The notes under the pieces were generated by a model. It worked only from the letters and a program-made list of their open reading frames with translations, did not search any database and was not told where the DNA came from. From Gonocerus acuteangulatus (taxonomy: Eukaryota > Arthropoda > Insecta > Hemiptera > Coreidae): a DNA stretch of 64,000 nucleotides. The stretch is taken from assembly GCA_946811695.1 (NCBI GenBank), contig OX328123.1, positions 125,413,896 through 125,477,895 on the forward strand. The letters run 5' to 3'. The position numbers and the translations under genes were made by a program. Shown piece after piece: positions 21,998-33,144 of the stretch. How positions within the stretch are numbered: the stretch's first letter is position 1; each line of letters begins with the position of its first letter.

Positions 21998-23541
21998 AAA
22001 AGTCCGTCTCGCAGGACTGCATCATCTTAGCGCGGTTCCGTTCATATCCCTAGTCTAATTTGGAAAGATTAAAATAGAAGCAGTTATTATTTTGGTTCCA
22101 CCAGTCTTTTTTTTTAAATTAATTATTATGATGGCGTGTCAACCCTTAAGGTCACTAACGCCATTCCTGTGAGTAGTAAAGTCTTGAAAGGTCATGATTT
22201 ACAATCTTACCTGGAAGGGTCCGCTACACTAGAAACAGACCCGCTAGTGACAAGGTCTTGGAATCTTGGAAATCTATATTTCTAACAATAAATTGTTTTT
22301 GTTATTTTACATAACCAGTTTTATTGTCAAATACATTATCCAACTATAAGCAATTAAAAAATAACAAGAAATAAAACAGACAAAAAGAACCATTGGAATA
22401 AACAAAATCAATTAATTTAAAGCTTTAAGCACTTTTTTCTCCGATTGACATCGCCTAATTAAAACTTTCTTCAGAACCTTTTTTGTAGAGCATTTAGTAA
22501 GCTTCCGAATGGTAATCTTCCGCTTCACAAGATTGTCAACGGTTTTCGAGATACTAACGAAATTATACAAAGTTACCAAAACTTTTTTTGTCTGTTAATA
22601 AAATATTTTATTCTAACCCTTCCTTTACTCTAAACGTAACAAAAATTTCAACATATTAGTGTTGATGAAACTCCAACATGCAGAAAATGTTTCAACTGTA
22701 TCCCATAATTCTAAGTACCAACATCAAAGACAAAGAACCCTCCCTAGGAAGGACGCTAGGCAGTTGAAAAGCTATATATCTTGGAAATCCATATCTCTAA
22801 CATTAAATTGTTTTTCTTATTTTTCTTAACCTGTTTTATTTTCAAATACATTATCCAACAATAAGCAATTAAAAAATAACAAGGAATAAAAAACAGACAA
22901 AAAGAACAGTTCGAATAAGCGAAATCAATTACTTTAAAGTTTTAAGCTCTTATTTCTCCGATTGACATCGCCTAATCAAAACTTTCATTAGGACCTTTTT
23001 TTTAGAGCATTTAATAAGCTTTCTAATGGTATTCTTCCGTTTACCAAGATTCTCAACCTTTTTCGAGATATTAATGAAAGTAAACAAAGTTACTAAAACT
23101 TTTTATGTCTGTTAATAAAATATTTTATTCTAACCCTTCCTTAACTCCAAACGTAACCAAAATTTCAACATATTAGTTTTGATGAAAGTAGAACATGCAG
23201 AAAATGTTTCAACTGAATCCCATGATTCTAAGTACCCAAACCAAAAACGGTATTCAAAAAATATGTTTCCAATTTTCTCGAAAACGGTTAAAGCTATCGC
23301 CTTGAAAATGGTTTCATTCGTTTTCCTAGCCCAGGAATCATATAAAACGAGTACTTAGAAGCTTATGAACTCAAAAACGTAAGCGTTACGATTTTTTTTT
23401 GCGCGAATTTCGCCCCAAACGCCATCTTCCAGTAGGCGATTTTGCTGGTTAACGAACTTGACCTTTCAAATTGGACGGCGGATTTTTGTACCAAATTTCA
23501 TCAAAATCGGACCATTCGTCTTCTATCTAGAGAGCGAACAG

Positions 23542-23608
<67 letters not shown>

Positions 23609-23750
23609 CAAATTTGAACCACCGTTATTTTCGGTCTCTAGGGGTTCAAAACGCGAAATTTTCTAGTCGGCACTTCCGGATTGTTTCATTGTATCAACCC
23701 TATAAGCGGGGTTCCTCCCTATGGGGGAGGGAGGAACCGCGCTAAAACTC
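21998..23750 (+). mobile_element. Family H1 copy, near full length with internal duplication
   Basis: Starts AAAAAGTCCGTCTCGCAGG and ends GGGGGAGGGAGGAACCGCGCTAAAA. The core from ATTAAATTGTTTTT to CTTCCTTAACTC occurs twice (about 22280-22720 and 22800-23230). The (TA)n tract is at 23546-23607. A diverged reversed SINE tail lies at about 22120-22172 (TGGCGTGTCAACC ... TCACTAACGCCA). Confidence 0.85.
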
Positions 23751-24240
23751 AGCATGCGCGGTAAAACAAAGAATTCTGCCATTTTTAAACGGTTTACTCA
23801 AAAAAAAACAAAAAAAAAAACACAAAAAACAATTGTTTCGATCTACTGATTTCATTCGCAATTCATGGTAAAAATATCATTTTTTTCTGAAATGGTCAAG
23901 CAACTAACTAGATTATTTCTTTCTGGACCATATGAATATGATCGAGCCTTTTATGAGTGATGAAAATTATTCTTTCAAACTGAGGTTGCTTTGAGCCGAT
24001 CGCTGCATCCTATGTGAAAGCTCGCGAACAGAGTAGTGTTAGGATGATCTATATAAGGGAAGAATGATTCGGAAGAGAAAGATAACAAGCGACCAAAGAG
24101 TTACTGCTACTATCCACAAGTATCGGATATTACCACGGCTAAAGTGAGGAGAGGACCGTTACAGCTAACGAGTCATCTAATTTATTAGATTTATGTCAGG
24201 ATTTCGGCGGTGTCCTCTTCCTATTCCCTAGGCTACTGGA
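23751..24240. other. Unassigned AT-rich sequence
   Basis: No frames or termini recognised. Confidence 0.4.
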
Positions 24241-24242
24241 AA

Positions 24243-24267
24243 TCCTTAAAAATCTCTCCCTCCCTCT

Positions 24268-24339
<72 letters not shown>
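24243..24339 (+). repeat. Compound (TC)n(AC)n microsatellite
   Basis: Interrupted CTCCCT repeats lead into about 18 TC units and then about 17 AC units, ending ACACCATGATC. A pure polypyrimidine tract next to a potential Z-DNA tract. Confidence 0.95.
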
Positions 24340-24483
24340 ATGATCATCCACATTTTTGACGTGTCGTTTTACTCTCTTTCTGAGTAACAGCGACAACACT
24401 CCAATATAAATCTTGTAACAATCTGTGCAACTAATTTTATAAATATTATGTTTGGTATTCCTTGGTGTTTTTTTTTTTTTTAA

Positions 24484-24770
24484 TTAGGGTCCGTCGACTG
24501 GTGTTATCCGGTCTTTTATTCTAGTGTAACCATTGCTTACTTTGTTGCTATAACTCCATGTAATTTTTCCCACGTCCTTGCAAATACCTTTTATTTTATT
24601 CGATAAAACAGGATCGTAGTTAAATTTATAAAACTTTTGTCCATCTAATTTAGAATTTTTAAAAGAGCTGTCATTAGACATTGTACGTTCTTCAAAAATA
24701 TGATCGTTTTTTATGTTTGTTTTAGTCAGTATTTTCCGTTTGGTGCCATTGTTAATATTAAAGAGATCAT
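24484..24770 (-). pseudogene. Penelope-like element C-terminal fragment
   Basis: The minus-strand frame reads FKNSKLDGQKFYKFNYDPVL, then KIKGICKDVGKITWS and KVSNGYTRIKDRI. This is the linker just before the GIY-YIG endonuclease in one Penelope branch (usual text YDPxLSxKIKxICKxVGK). The frame ends at a stop at 24484 before the GIY-YIG core, so the endonuclease is lost. It differs in sequence from the element at 39741, so two Penelope lineages are present. Confidence 0.6.
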
Positions 24771-24877
24771 CAATTTTTGTTAGTGGATAATAGTAACCTC
24801 ATATTAGGCGTGGCCATTGTACAGGAAAGCCGCCTTACTACAATTAGGCTGTAAGTTTTAGTTTATTGAGTTTTTTG

Positions 24878-24916
24878 GCTCCTGAAGAAGCCCCTGAGGA
24901 GTGAAACATGTAGAGC
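24878..24916 (+). ncRNA. Hammerhead-like ribozyme motif of a Penelope terminal repeat
   Basis: Core CTGAAGA (24882-24888) and GAAA (24903-24906) are followed by the palindrome ACATGT (24906-24911) and A (24912). Stem I is GCTC (24878-24881) with GAGC (24913-24916), four perfect pairs directly abutting the core. Stem II (24889-24902) is imperfect: one A-T, C-G pairs and a bulge. The ACATGT palindrome could form stem III, possibly in a dimer. Hammerheads are known in Penelope terminal repeats; activity here is doubtful because of stem II. Confidence 0.5.
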
Positions 24917-24999
24917 GAGAACAAAGAAATGAATTGACTTTGCTAATTCTCTTTTATTGACCTTCCGCCTGAAAAATATTCGATTTAAGAAGATTGGGT

Positions 25000-25505
25000 C
25001 ACTATAAAATAAAAATATTAATTAAAATATATTCTATCTATTATTTAAATTTTAATTTGGAAAACATAAACAAGCAGGGCGGAATTTGAACTCCTCTGTT
25101 CTTAAATCCCAAGTGCAGGCAATTTAAAAAATAAAGCTACCGATCTTCAAATCAGAGAATTTCATGTTAGGGCATATGGTGCAGTAGCCGTGGCTTCATA
25201 AATATCGTAAGCCTCAAATTGGCATTCCTTGTTTGCTGCGATAACAAGCCCGAATGCCTATTTCGTTAGGATACTTGTCCGAAAAAAAAAAATCTCCTCA
25301 TGGTAAGTAAAACTTTCTAAATATAAAGTATTTGAAATCAAAAACAAGATATTCATCGAAGGAAATGGTTCTTTATTCAAAATTAAACGGTGAGCAACAA
25401 CCGTTAATATTGAACGATTCTGAGAACTTACTTTTACAAAGCGTTATTTTTGAATTGACGGTTAGAAGATCTTAGAAAAACCTATTGAATTTCTGGAATC
25501 AAATT
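25000..25505. other. Unassigned sequence
   Basis: Nothing recognised other than AT-rich sequence with short A tracts. Confidence 0.4.
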
Positions 25506-25764
25506 TGGCGTATATATAAAATAATTTCGGAGGGGGTGGGTGAATTTCGTGGGGGGGGGGGGCTGAGAGAATTTTAGGGGAATGGAATACTAAAACTCTA
25601 GAACTTGGAATAGATGGCCAATTGAAACGCTATTACACCATTAAAAAAATATTTTTTCTGAACTAAATGATCATATTTAATTTATTTTAAAGGCTTTTAT
25701 GGCAAACTTTTTCCAATTTCGGGGGCAGCTGCATCCCCCTCAACTCCCCTTATATACGCCCAAG
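25506..25764. mobile_element. GGGCGTATATA-type MITE, copy 1
   Basis: Ends TGGCGTATATATA and TATATACGCCCAAG are inverted. Next to them are G-rich and C-rich subterminal blocks, and the middle matches copies at 47241 and 59220 (ATTACACC, GAACTAAATGATCATATTTA). There is no coding capacity and no clear TSD in this copy. Confidence 0.7.
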
Positions 25765-25799
25765 TTTAGAGGTCTCTAAAATTACATTTGAAATTGCTT

Positions 25800-26239
25800 T
25801 CGAATTGAAAAGGGTTAGGAGGGCGAAATCACTACGTTTTGGTTACCTGGACATGAAAGGAATTCACAGAGCACTACAGTAAACTTACTAGCAAAAACTG
25901 TAACTCAAAGACCTCTACCAGACCCGAACAAAATAACATCCACTGACTTGTGCAAATTAGCTAAAAACAAGACATTAAACGACTAGCAGAGAGAATGGAC
26001 TAAATCTGAAAACTAATTGCGGCAAATTAAAAATACAACAAGAGGTTGGTCGAAAGAAAACCTAACAAGACGAGAACAAGTTATCTAATGGAACGACAAG
26101 GCAGACCCGTTCGCAAATGTTGTAACGAGACATTAACAGTTAAACACGTACTTACTGACTGCAGATTACTAGCAATTCCACATGACTTACTAGCCGAAAA
26201 TAGCCCATATATTAACACTATACTGGCTGATAAGTCAAT

Positions 26240-26293
<54 letters not shown>

Positions 26294-26480
26294 CGGCGCA
26301 TCTACTTCTAGGTCATTAGCGCCGACATCCAGGGTGCAGCGAGGAATTTTCCCAGCGAGCCTTGAGATGAGAAAATTCCTGCCGGAGGTGGGAATCGAAC
26401 CCACCATCTCCCTCTTATGAATCCAGCGCGCTAGCCACTAGACTACGGGAGACCCCTGATAAGTCAATTAACTTACATTC
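25800..26480 (+). pseudogene. LINE RNase H end and zinc finger, interrupted by a SINE
   Basis: ITTFWLPGHERNSQSTTVN keeps the WxPGHxG-like end of RNase H. Later come LTRREQV, TRTSYLME, and CCNETLTVKHVLTDC, the C-terminal zinc-finger block of jockey-type LINEs. Several stops interrupt it. A SINE splits it at 26241-26455, and the frame continues after the TSD to a stop. It is a different family from the fragment at 21036, whose zinc finger reads CPCEF..HLIYDC. Confidence 0.75.
26241..26455 (-). mobile_element. tRNA-derived SINE with 14-bp TSD
   Basis: Minus orientation: head GGTCTCCCGTAGTCTAGTGG, B box GGGTTCGATTCCC, the shared tail, and about 50 A. The perfect TSD CTGATAAGTCAATT lies at 26227-26240 and 26456-26469, within LINE sequence. 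Confidence 0.93.
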
Positions 26481-26639
26481 AAAAATATAGCTCAGATATG
26501 CCGCTCAGATATGCCCCTCACCTACCCTTTTCTCCAATTTCTCCTGTTTTTTTTTTGTTTTTTTTCCTTTTTTTTACAAGCTACTATATTACGTTTTCTA
26601 ACATTCATTATCATAACGTTCAAGATTTATAAAATAATA

Positions 26640-27530
26640 GCTGAATTCCCGTGCTTCGTCGTGCTAAGAAGTTATTTTATTACGATAAATAATGTTTCAT
26701 TAAAATTACGTTACTATACAATTTTGTGCAGTTTATTATAGCACGGTACCCGTCACACTATACGTTATTCAATGGGCGTTAAAATTTAAAAGTTTATGTT
26801 TCCAAAAAGTAATTTGGAAACACCCATTATATTTGCTCACAGTGTCAAAGATATGAGAAGTAATCTAACTGTAAAACGCTGGAACTACCTGCACAGCGCT
26901 GCCAGCTGCCAGACACTGCTATTTGGCTGAGAGATTTTTTTTAAGAAAATCAAGTAGCAAAAAAAGTTCCGTTCTTATTTTTAAGGTTTGGGTAGACTAA
27001 CAGTTCAGGATCCCCCTTCCCGTTACTTGCTAGGCTTAAAACTCACCATTTTGCTTATAATTTGTACTGTTTTTATTCCCAACCCCCCCCCCCCCCTGGT
27101 ATACCCATCCCATATTAATGTGTCTCGGTTTAACTCTCCGAAAATATGGCAAGCCTATCTGACGGGAACAGGGAGAAAAGAAACGCAATTAAAACTCTAT
27201 GAGTGACAGTTTATTTCTAGTAATTCAAGGACTGCCATCATAGTGGAAATTAACCTCAATTAAAAATAATACTATGAAATAGATAATGTATGGTAACAGC
27301 TGTTCTGTTATCGTCCTAGCAACGCATGCTGCCTTGGCTTGCCTGCTCTAACCAACTAAAACTTTAAACCCCCCTAAAAATACTTAAAACTTCGAATATC
27401 AAAAAATCCTTTCTTAGTGAGTGCCTACGTTATATAGGGAGTGTCCATGCAAAATTTCAAAATTTTCTGTCGAGCGGTTTGGGCTGGGGGATGATAGATG
27501 AGTGAGTGAGTGGTATTTGACAAATATATA
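26640..27530 (-). mobile_element. Helitron-like repeat, minus orientation
   Basis: On the minus strand it begins near 27515 with ATTTGTCAAATACCACTCAC, followed by CCAGCCCAAACCGCTCGACA, TTTGCATGGACACTCCC and CACTAAGAAAGGATTTTTTG, an order familiar from insect Helitrons. It ends near 26645 with GCACGACGAAGCACGGG and CAGCTATT. Related pieces lie at 39408-39740 and 41371-41560. A poly(C) run is at 27083. No Rep/helicase was seen here. Confidence 0.55.
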
Positions 27531-27776
27531 TCAGATGATGATGTATAACAACCTCTATATTGTATTAATATATTGCATCATCTGTATAATGCATTTATAT
27601 ACACAATTTGTAAATGAATTTTGTAATTTCACTATATGATAAACTGGAAGAGTAAATCCCCCAAAGTTGCGAAACTCTTAATAAATAAATAAATATGAGT
27701 GCAACCTGAATAGCTATATTTGTTTTGGAAATTCCTACAATAGATAGACTATAATAACAGAACGAAGACATATATA

Positions 27777-28673
27777 GGGTTGGCAAATAAGTCCTTTCGG
27801 TTTTTTAAGTTGAAAGAAAACTATTGTATATTTTGAACATAATTTTTATTTTAATCTACGATGTAATGTCCATTATTTTCTATTACTTTACCCCATCTCT
27901 CCATCAGCTGAATAATCCCATGCTCATAGAATGTCTGTGGTTTATTAGCGAAAAAATGATCAAGGTGCTCCCTGACACCCTCTTCGTTTTCAAACCGTTT
28001 TCCACCTAAGGAATTTTGTAGAGACCGGAATAAGTGGTAGTCACTAGGAGCAAGGTCCGGTGAATAGGGAGGGTGGGGCAAAATATCCCATCCAAGGGCT
28101 AACAATTTGTTGCGGGTGACTAACGAAGTGTGGGGCCTGGCATTATCATGATGGAAGACGACACCCTTTCGATTTGCCAGTTCTGGGCTTTTTCGTCGAA
28201 TTGATTCATTCAATTTTGTTAATTGTGAGCAGTATAGAGTGGAATCGATTGATTTACCTTGTGGCACCAGGTCATAAAAAATCACACCCTTGAAATCCCA
28301 CCATACAGAAAGCATTATCTTCTTTGGGTGCAATCCAGCTTTTGATGTGGTTCCAGGTGGTTCGTTGCTAGGTCTCCAAGATTTTTTTCGCACCACATTA
28401 TCGTAGACAATCCACTTTTCATCCCCTGTCACAAGTCTTTTAAGAAATGGATCGTTTTCTTGACGTTTTCGCAGGGAATCGCAATTGGAAATGCGTTTTG
28501 CCAAGTTGGCTTCGGTCAGAGAGTGGGGGACCCAAACATCCAGCCTAGAAACGTAGCCGAGCTTCCGCAAATAGGATAAACAATCCTCTGTTGGGATTAA
28601 TTGCATCAGATAAATGTGACATATTGTAAACAAAACATGAATACAAAAACCGAAAGGACTTATTTGCCAACCC
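27777..28673 (-). mobile_element. mariner element, internally deleted
   Basis: 897 bp with terminal inverted repeats matching over about 29 bp (GGGTTGGCAAATAAGTCC at the left, its complement at the right) and flanked by TA at 27775-27776 and 28674-28675, the mariner target. It encodes a transposase on the minus strand. Full-length relatives are about 1.3 kb, so about 0.4 kb is missing, all from the 5' coding part. The sharp ends and intact frame suggest a recent insertion. Confidence 0.95.
27851..28633 (-). CDS. mariner transposase, N-terminally deleted (DD34D)
   Basis: This is a DDE-family cut-and-paste transposase of the Tc1/mariner superfamily. The open frame has 260 codons with no stop; the first codon at 28633 is TTG and the first in-frame ATG is codon 10, so the true start is uncertain. 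Codons 1-16 are 5' untranslated-type sequence fused to the protein just before KLGYVSRLDVWVPHSL (mariner WVPHEL block at 34-39). The catalytic triad is complete: Asp71 in TGDEKW, Asp163 in HHDNARPH and Asp198 in SPDLAPSDYH, with exactly 34 residues between the last two. The paired helix-turn-helix DNA-binding region is missing, so the protein could not bind its own ends. Usual family length is about 345 residues. Confidence 0.93.
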   Translation of the reverse strand: MFTICHIYLMQLIPTEDCLSYLRKLGYVSRLDVWVPHSLTEANLAKRISNCDSLRKRQENDPFLKRLVTGDEKWIVYDNVVRKKSWRPSNEPPGTTSKAGLHPKKIMLSVWWDFKGVIFYDLVPQGKSIDSTLYCSQLTKLNESIRRKSPELANRKGVVFHHDNARPHTSLVTRNKLLALGWDILPHPPYSPDLAPSDYHLFRSLQNSLGGKRFENEEGVREHLDHFFANKPQTFYEHGIIQLMERWGKVIENNGHYIVD

Positions 28674-28679
28674 TATAGT

Positions 28680-28834
28680 TAATGATGATTCATCTTCGAA
28701 GATGAATTTTCCCGAATGCACAAAAAGATTCTCAATGCACAAGATACTTTTAATTAACCTTTATAACATCGAGACTAAGATTCTCAAAGGTTTTTAGTTG
28801 TAGTATTATAATGAACATTTAGCCAAAGCAGCTG

Positions 28835-28893
<59 letters not shown>

Positions 28894-29039
28894 ATAAATA
28901 TGTTTTTGAATAGTGTAGCATCCTCCGAAAAAAAAAAACGTTTTCAGAAATATTAGCGTTACACAAATGAAAACAATTAAATGAAAACAAAGTTAAACAA
29001 TTAACTTTAATTACTAACTGTCTCAGGGAAGAATCGAAA
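28680..29039. other. AT-rich sequence with (TA)n tract
   Basis: Contains (TA)n at about 28834-28890. Nothing else recognised. Confidence 0.5.
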
Positions 29040-29585
29040 TCTATTATATAAAAATGAATCGCTAAATGTGTTGCTAAGCGCAAATCTTAAGAGCATCTGA
29101 ACCGATTTCGCTAATTCTTTTTTTATTATGTTCCTTGAAGTACGAGGATGGTTCTAACAGAGAGAAAAATTAAAAACATTGCCTGAAAAAGGCTAAAAAC
29201 AACACTTTTCGGGTCTTTTTTTACTTCTTTAACGCAAATTCATTTTTCAATAAAAACATGTGTTTTTCCTAGATTAAATTGTGCTTTAGCAAACGAATTC
29301 AACCTATCTATTATATAAAAATGAAGCGCTAAATGTGTTACTAAGCGCAAATCTCGAGAGCAGCAGAATCGATTCCGCTAATTAATTTTTTATAATATTC
29401 CTTGAAGTACGAGGATGGTTTTTAAGGAAAAAAAAATCTAAAAAATCTCCTGAAAAGGTCTAAAAACAACACTTTTCGGGTCTTTTTTACTTCGTTAACG
29501 CAAATTCACTTTTCAATAAAAACATATGTTTTTACTAGATTAAAATGTGCTTTAGCAAACGAATTAACCTATCTTATTATATAAA
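29040..29585 (+). repeat. Tandem Helitron 5'-end repeats
   Basis: TCTATTATATAAAAATGAA-type starts occur at 29040, 29307 and (truncated) 29572, about 266 bp apart. Each is followed by CGCTAAATGTGTT, CTAAGCGCAAATCT, GATTTCGCTAATT and TACGAGGATGGTT. The same unit precedes the Helitron at 52667-53455. Each start is preceded by A or T-rich host-like bases, as for Helitron 5' ends. Confidence 0.75.
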
Positions 29586-29929
29586 AGTCCGTCACGCAGG
29601 AGCTTCATAACTAAGCACTTTCCTCAGAATTTGGGTAGTGTGGATTGGTTTCCAGAACAATTTGCTTAAAATATCCAACATAAATAAAATAAAAACATGA
29701 ATAGTTCTCTTTTAATTTTGTAATGAGTAACTGTTCAATTATTAGTTTTGTAATTAATTTGCTTCCAGAGTTATGTTTACACATGGTACCTAACACACTA
29801 CTTAATAAATACTAAAAATTTCATATTCTCGTCTTTTGATCTGTCGCAGGAACAGGATACAGTCTCTCTAGTGGGAGATAGCGCTCCTTGCGGCGGCCTT
29901 GCGAACCTACGTCTGGCAAGCTAATTTTA

Positions 29930-30376
29930 TTGAAATATATTACAAAGTAAGCCCCCCTTTCCTATTGGCCATTTTTACAACACTTCTTTCCCACGAGGTA
30001 TACCGCGTTTCGTTACAATAGAGCAGAAATTACGATCGGTATGAGTATATTAGTAATTTGGGTCCGGAGAAAACCCCCCCTCCTAACAAACCCATTTAGT
30101 TTATTTTTACAACACATTTTTACCTGTAGATTACCACTACAAATACCGAGTTTTGTCTAAATATAACAAAAATCACGGCTGGTAGTGGCGAATTGGTATT
30201 GTGGGTCCGAAGTAACCCCCCCCCCCCTTCTAATGAGCCGATTTAGTTTATTTTTACATCTCACTTTTCTCTCTATATTCCCACAACGAATACCAAGTTT
30301 CGTCGAAATATAACCAAAATCACGGCTGGTAGTGGTGAATTGGTATTGTGGGTCCGAAGTAAACCCCCGCCCTTCT

Positions 30377-30437
<61 letters not shown>

Positions 30438-30760
30438 GGCGCATCTACATCTAGGTCATTAGCGCCGACATCCAGGGTGTAGTGAGGGATTTTACCAGCG
30501 TGCCGTGGGATGATAAAATTCCTGCCGGAGGTTGGGAATCGAACCCACCATCTCCCGCTTATGAATCCAAGGCGCTAGCCATTAGACCACGGGAGACCCC
30601 CCCTTCTAATGAACCGCTTTATTTTATTTTTACATCTTACTTTTCTCTCTAGATTACTTCTACGGATACGAAGTTTCGTTGAAATATGACAAATATTACG
30701 TCTGGCATGGTCAAATTAGTGTTTTGGGTTCGGGGTAAACCCCCCCTTCCGGAGGACCGA
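29930..30760 (+). repeat. ~145-bp tandem repeats
   Basis: Four to five diverged units, each with a C-run (AACCCCCCC at 30070, 30216, 30363 and 30738), CTTCTAATGA, TTTATTTTTACA, CTTTTCTCTCT, and ACCAAGTTTCGTCGAAATAT. The motif of a receding AAxTTTCGTxGAAATAT resembles the internal repeats of Helitron-like elements. A SINE interrupts one unit. Confidence 0.75.
30380..30600 (-). mobile_element. tRNA-derived SINE with 10-bp TSD
   Basis: Minus orientation, with head GGTCTCCCGTGGTCTAATGG, CATAAGCGGGAGAT, GGGTTCGATTCCC and the shared tail, followed by about 55 A. The TSD CCCTTCTAAT lies at 30370-30379 and 30601-30610, inside the tandem repeat. Confidence 0.92.
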
Positions 30761-30870
30761 TTTTGGTGGTTAACGAACTCGTTCAATCGTTTGCTAATTG
30801 AATGCTATATACCAAGTTTCGTGATAAAAAAAAAAACAAAAACTCTGGCCGCTATCGTGTTAACAGACAT

Positions 30871-30879
<9 letters not shown>

Positions 30880-30924
<45 letters not shown>

Positions 30925-31296
30925 TTTAACGGGGGTCATTTTCGGTGTCTACTAGGTAGGATCGATAAAGATTTGAAGAAAATTCTCAAAAATTCCGTCA
31001 TGAGTGCAACCTCAATAGCTACTTTCCTTCGGAGGAAAGTGCTAAAAATGAATCGCTAAATGTGTTGCTAGGCGCAAGTCTCGAGAGCAGCTGAACCGAT
31101 TTCGCTAATTCTGTTTTTATAATATTCCTTGAAGTACGAGGATGGTTCTTACCGAAAGAAAAATTAAAAAAATTGCCTGAAAAAGTCTAAAAACAACACT
31201 TTTCGGGTATTTTTTACCTTGTTAACGCAAATTCATTCTTCAATAAAACATGTGTTCTCAATTATAATATTTTTAACAGTTAACGTATTAGGTTAT
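30880..31296 (+). repeat. (TA)n, H2 end, then Helitron-type 5' piece
   Basis: (TA)n at 30880-30921 leads to the H2 block seen at 4380, ending TTCCTTCGGAGGAAAGTGC (an inverted hairpin). From 31043 the Helitron-type unit resumes (ATGAATCGCTAAATGTGTTG, TACGAGGATGGTTCTTACCG). Confidence 0.65.
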
Positions 31297-32279
31297 TTGA
31301 GGAGCTTGGTATCAAAGTTGGACAACTCCATTTTTTTCAGTTTTGAGATTTTGGTCGATTTTTAAGAAGCTTTTTATGCTGCATTTGGTTTTACGGCTGT
31401 TTTGTATTGTAAACAGACAGAAAATAGGTAAAATAGCGTTTATTTGCACCGTTCAGAATCAAAATATGGACAATTCCAACATAGTTTGGTTTCAAAAAAT
31501 GACAACTCCTTCAGTAGCCAATGAGAAGCTTGCGTTGATGCAATCTGCTCCCGTCATGCACTGCAAATCCATCATGGCTGAATGTTTATAGTTACTTGTA
31601 ATAAGTGCATTTAGCGATGATTCTAATTAGTAACTAGCTGTTATCCGGCACACTGTGGTTCCTAATGCCGGATTTTGGGACAAAACCTCTAGGTACTTGA
31701 ATCTTTCTGATTTAGGTATCATTTTTGAAGTATTTCTTCTGTGCCGAGTAGAATGAGACCACTTCCAATTCTTCAGAATAATTATTTTAAAAATAAACGG
31801 GTTTTATATAAGAAAAACCGTGAAAAACAGCAAGTATTCCATTTAAAAAATTCATATTTTACTCAAATGGTAGAGATATGTATCCTTCCAAATGTATTTT
31901 GAAAACCTGAAGTGAATAAATTAACAACTTATGTGGTACTGGTAAATGTTCTCGACAAAATTCCTCTTAATTCAAATTTTCGCGTATAACAATATTGACA
32001 GTTTCACACTAGATATTAGCTAGATTTCACTGTTAATATTCAGTTATTTGCCATCACAAACTTTTCAACAACTCTCTGCAGAAAATAATAATGGTTAACT
32101 CGTTTTTCATATAATAATCATATCCCTAATTGATAAATTAATTTTAATGAGCTGTGCACAGGTATGGCTGAGTACGGCGATGAAAATTATAGCACAGCAA
32201 CTTCAATACATGTACTTTTAGGTAAAACTGTGCGAAGAGGATAGCTAAGTACCACCGAATAAACTAAGGATAATTTAGT

Positions 32280-32800
32280 TTCATTACAGATATCTTTACA
32301 ATCTATCTGCACAATCAAAGTACGGTGCGCCATACTACACCATAGTTGACGTGGAAGAATATAATGAAGTCTTTGCGAAACATGGACGAATGAAAATTGT
32401 GGAAAGAGATTGGTTATTGGTTTCGTGGTAGAGCCAACCCAAACCCTTCACTTTCCACACCAGATGTAAGGGCTTCCTATTTATAAGACCCAAGATCCAC
32501 AGGAATATACTAGTATCTGGTGAGGTGGCATACAACACAAATATCGGTATATTTATGTCCATAACAAAGAAGGCAAAGTCACTTCTAGAACTTAATCCTG
32601 CTCCAATTCCCGTCGGCTGTAGCGTCAACCCCAAGAAACTTTGAGAAGTTAAGAATCTCTTGTCCAAGTACTTCGGAGATAATTGTCAAGAAAGAGACAG
32701 GTTGCAGTGGTACCGCAACCTCACAGTACAGAGTGAAACTGCTAATGTTATCAACAGTGGGCACTGTGAGTGTGTTGATTGCAGATTTTGATGAACTAGT
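32280..32800 (+). pseudogene. Unrecognised coding remnant inside the 31297-33429 element
   Basis: One plus-strand frame reads protein-like over most of this stretch: YGAPYYTIVDVEEYNEVF, KIVERDWLLVSW, stop, then FTFHTRCKGFL, ELNPAPIPVGCSVNPKKL, stop, VKNLLSKYFGDNCQ and LQWYRNL. Only two stops interrupt about 150 codons. I do not recognise the family. Its position suggests it is the element's own protein or captured host sequence. Confidence 0.35.
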
Positions 32801-32976
32801 TCATTCTAAAGTGTGAGAATAATTCAAAGACTTCAAACTGCATTTAAATATTTTTTTTCAAGTAATTTTTAACTGTATGATTTTTTTTTATACATTAGAC
32901 ATAATTATATTATATTAAAACACTCTGGTGCATATCGAATTAATATTTTTTTTTTTTTTGGTTTCAAAAGAGGATA

Positions 32977-33144
32977 GTTAAAAATTACCCTCATTTAGTG
33001 GGGGGCCTGCGATATCGGTGGGCGTGCCCTCGCCTGGTCGGGTGCTGTCGGTGGTGGTGGCGCTATCTGTCACCCCAATCAAGGCATAAATCGCCCGTGT
33101 GGCTGACATGCCTTAAAACAAGAAACAAAAAAAAAAAACAAAAA
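32977..33144 (+). mobile_element. GC-rich retroposon with poly(A) and TSD
   Basis: 168 bp with a GC-rich body (GGGGGGCCTGCGATATCGG, GCCTGGTCGGGTGCTGTCGG, ATCGCCCGTGTGGCTGAC) and an A-rich end (AAACAAGAAACAAAAA...). The 11-bp TSD AAAAGAGGATA lies at 32966-32976 and 33145-33155. No tRNA or 5S boxes are obvious. It could be a short SINE with an unknown head or a processed piece of another RNA. Confidence 0.72.
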
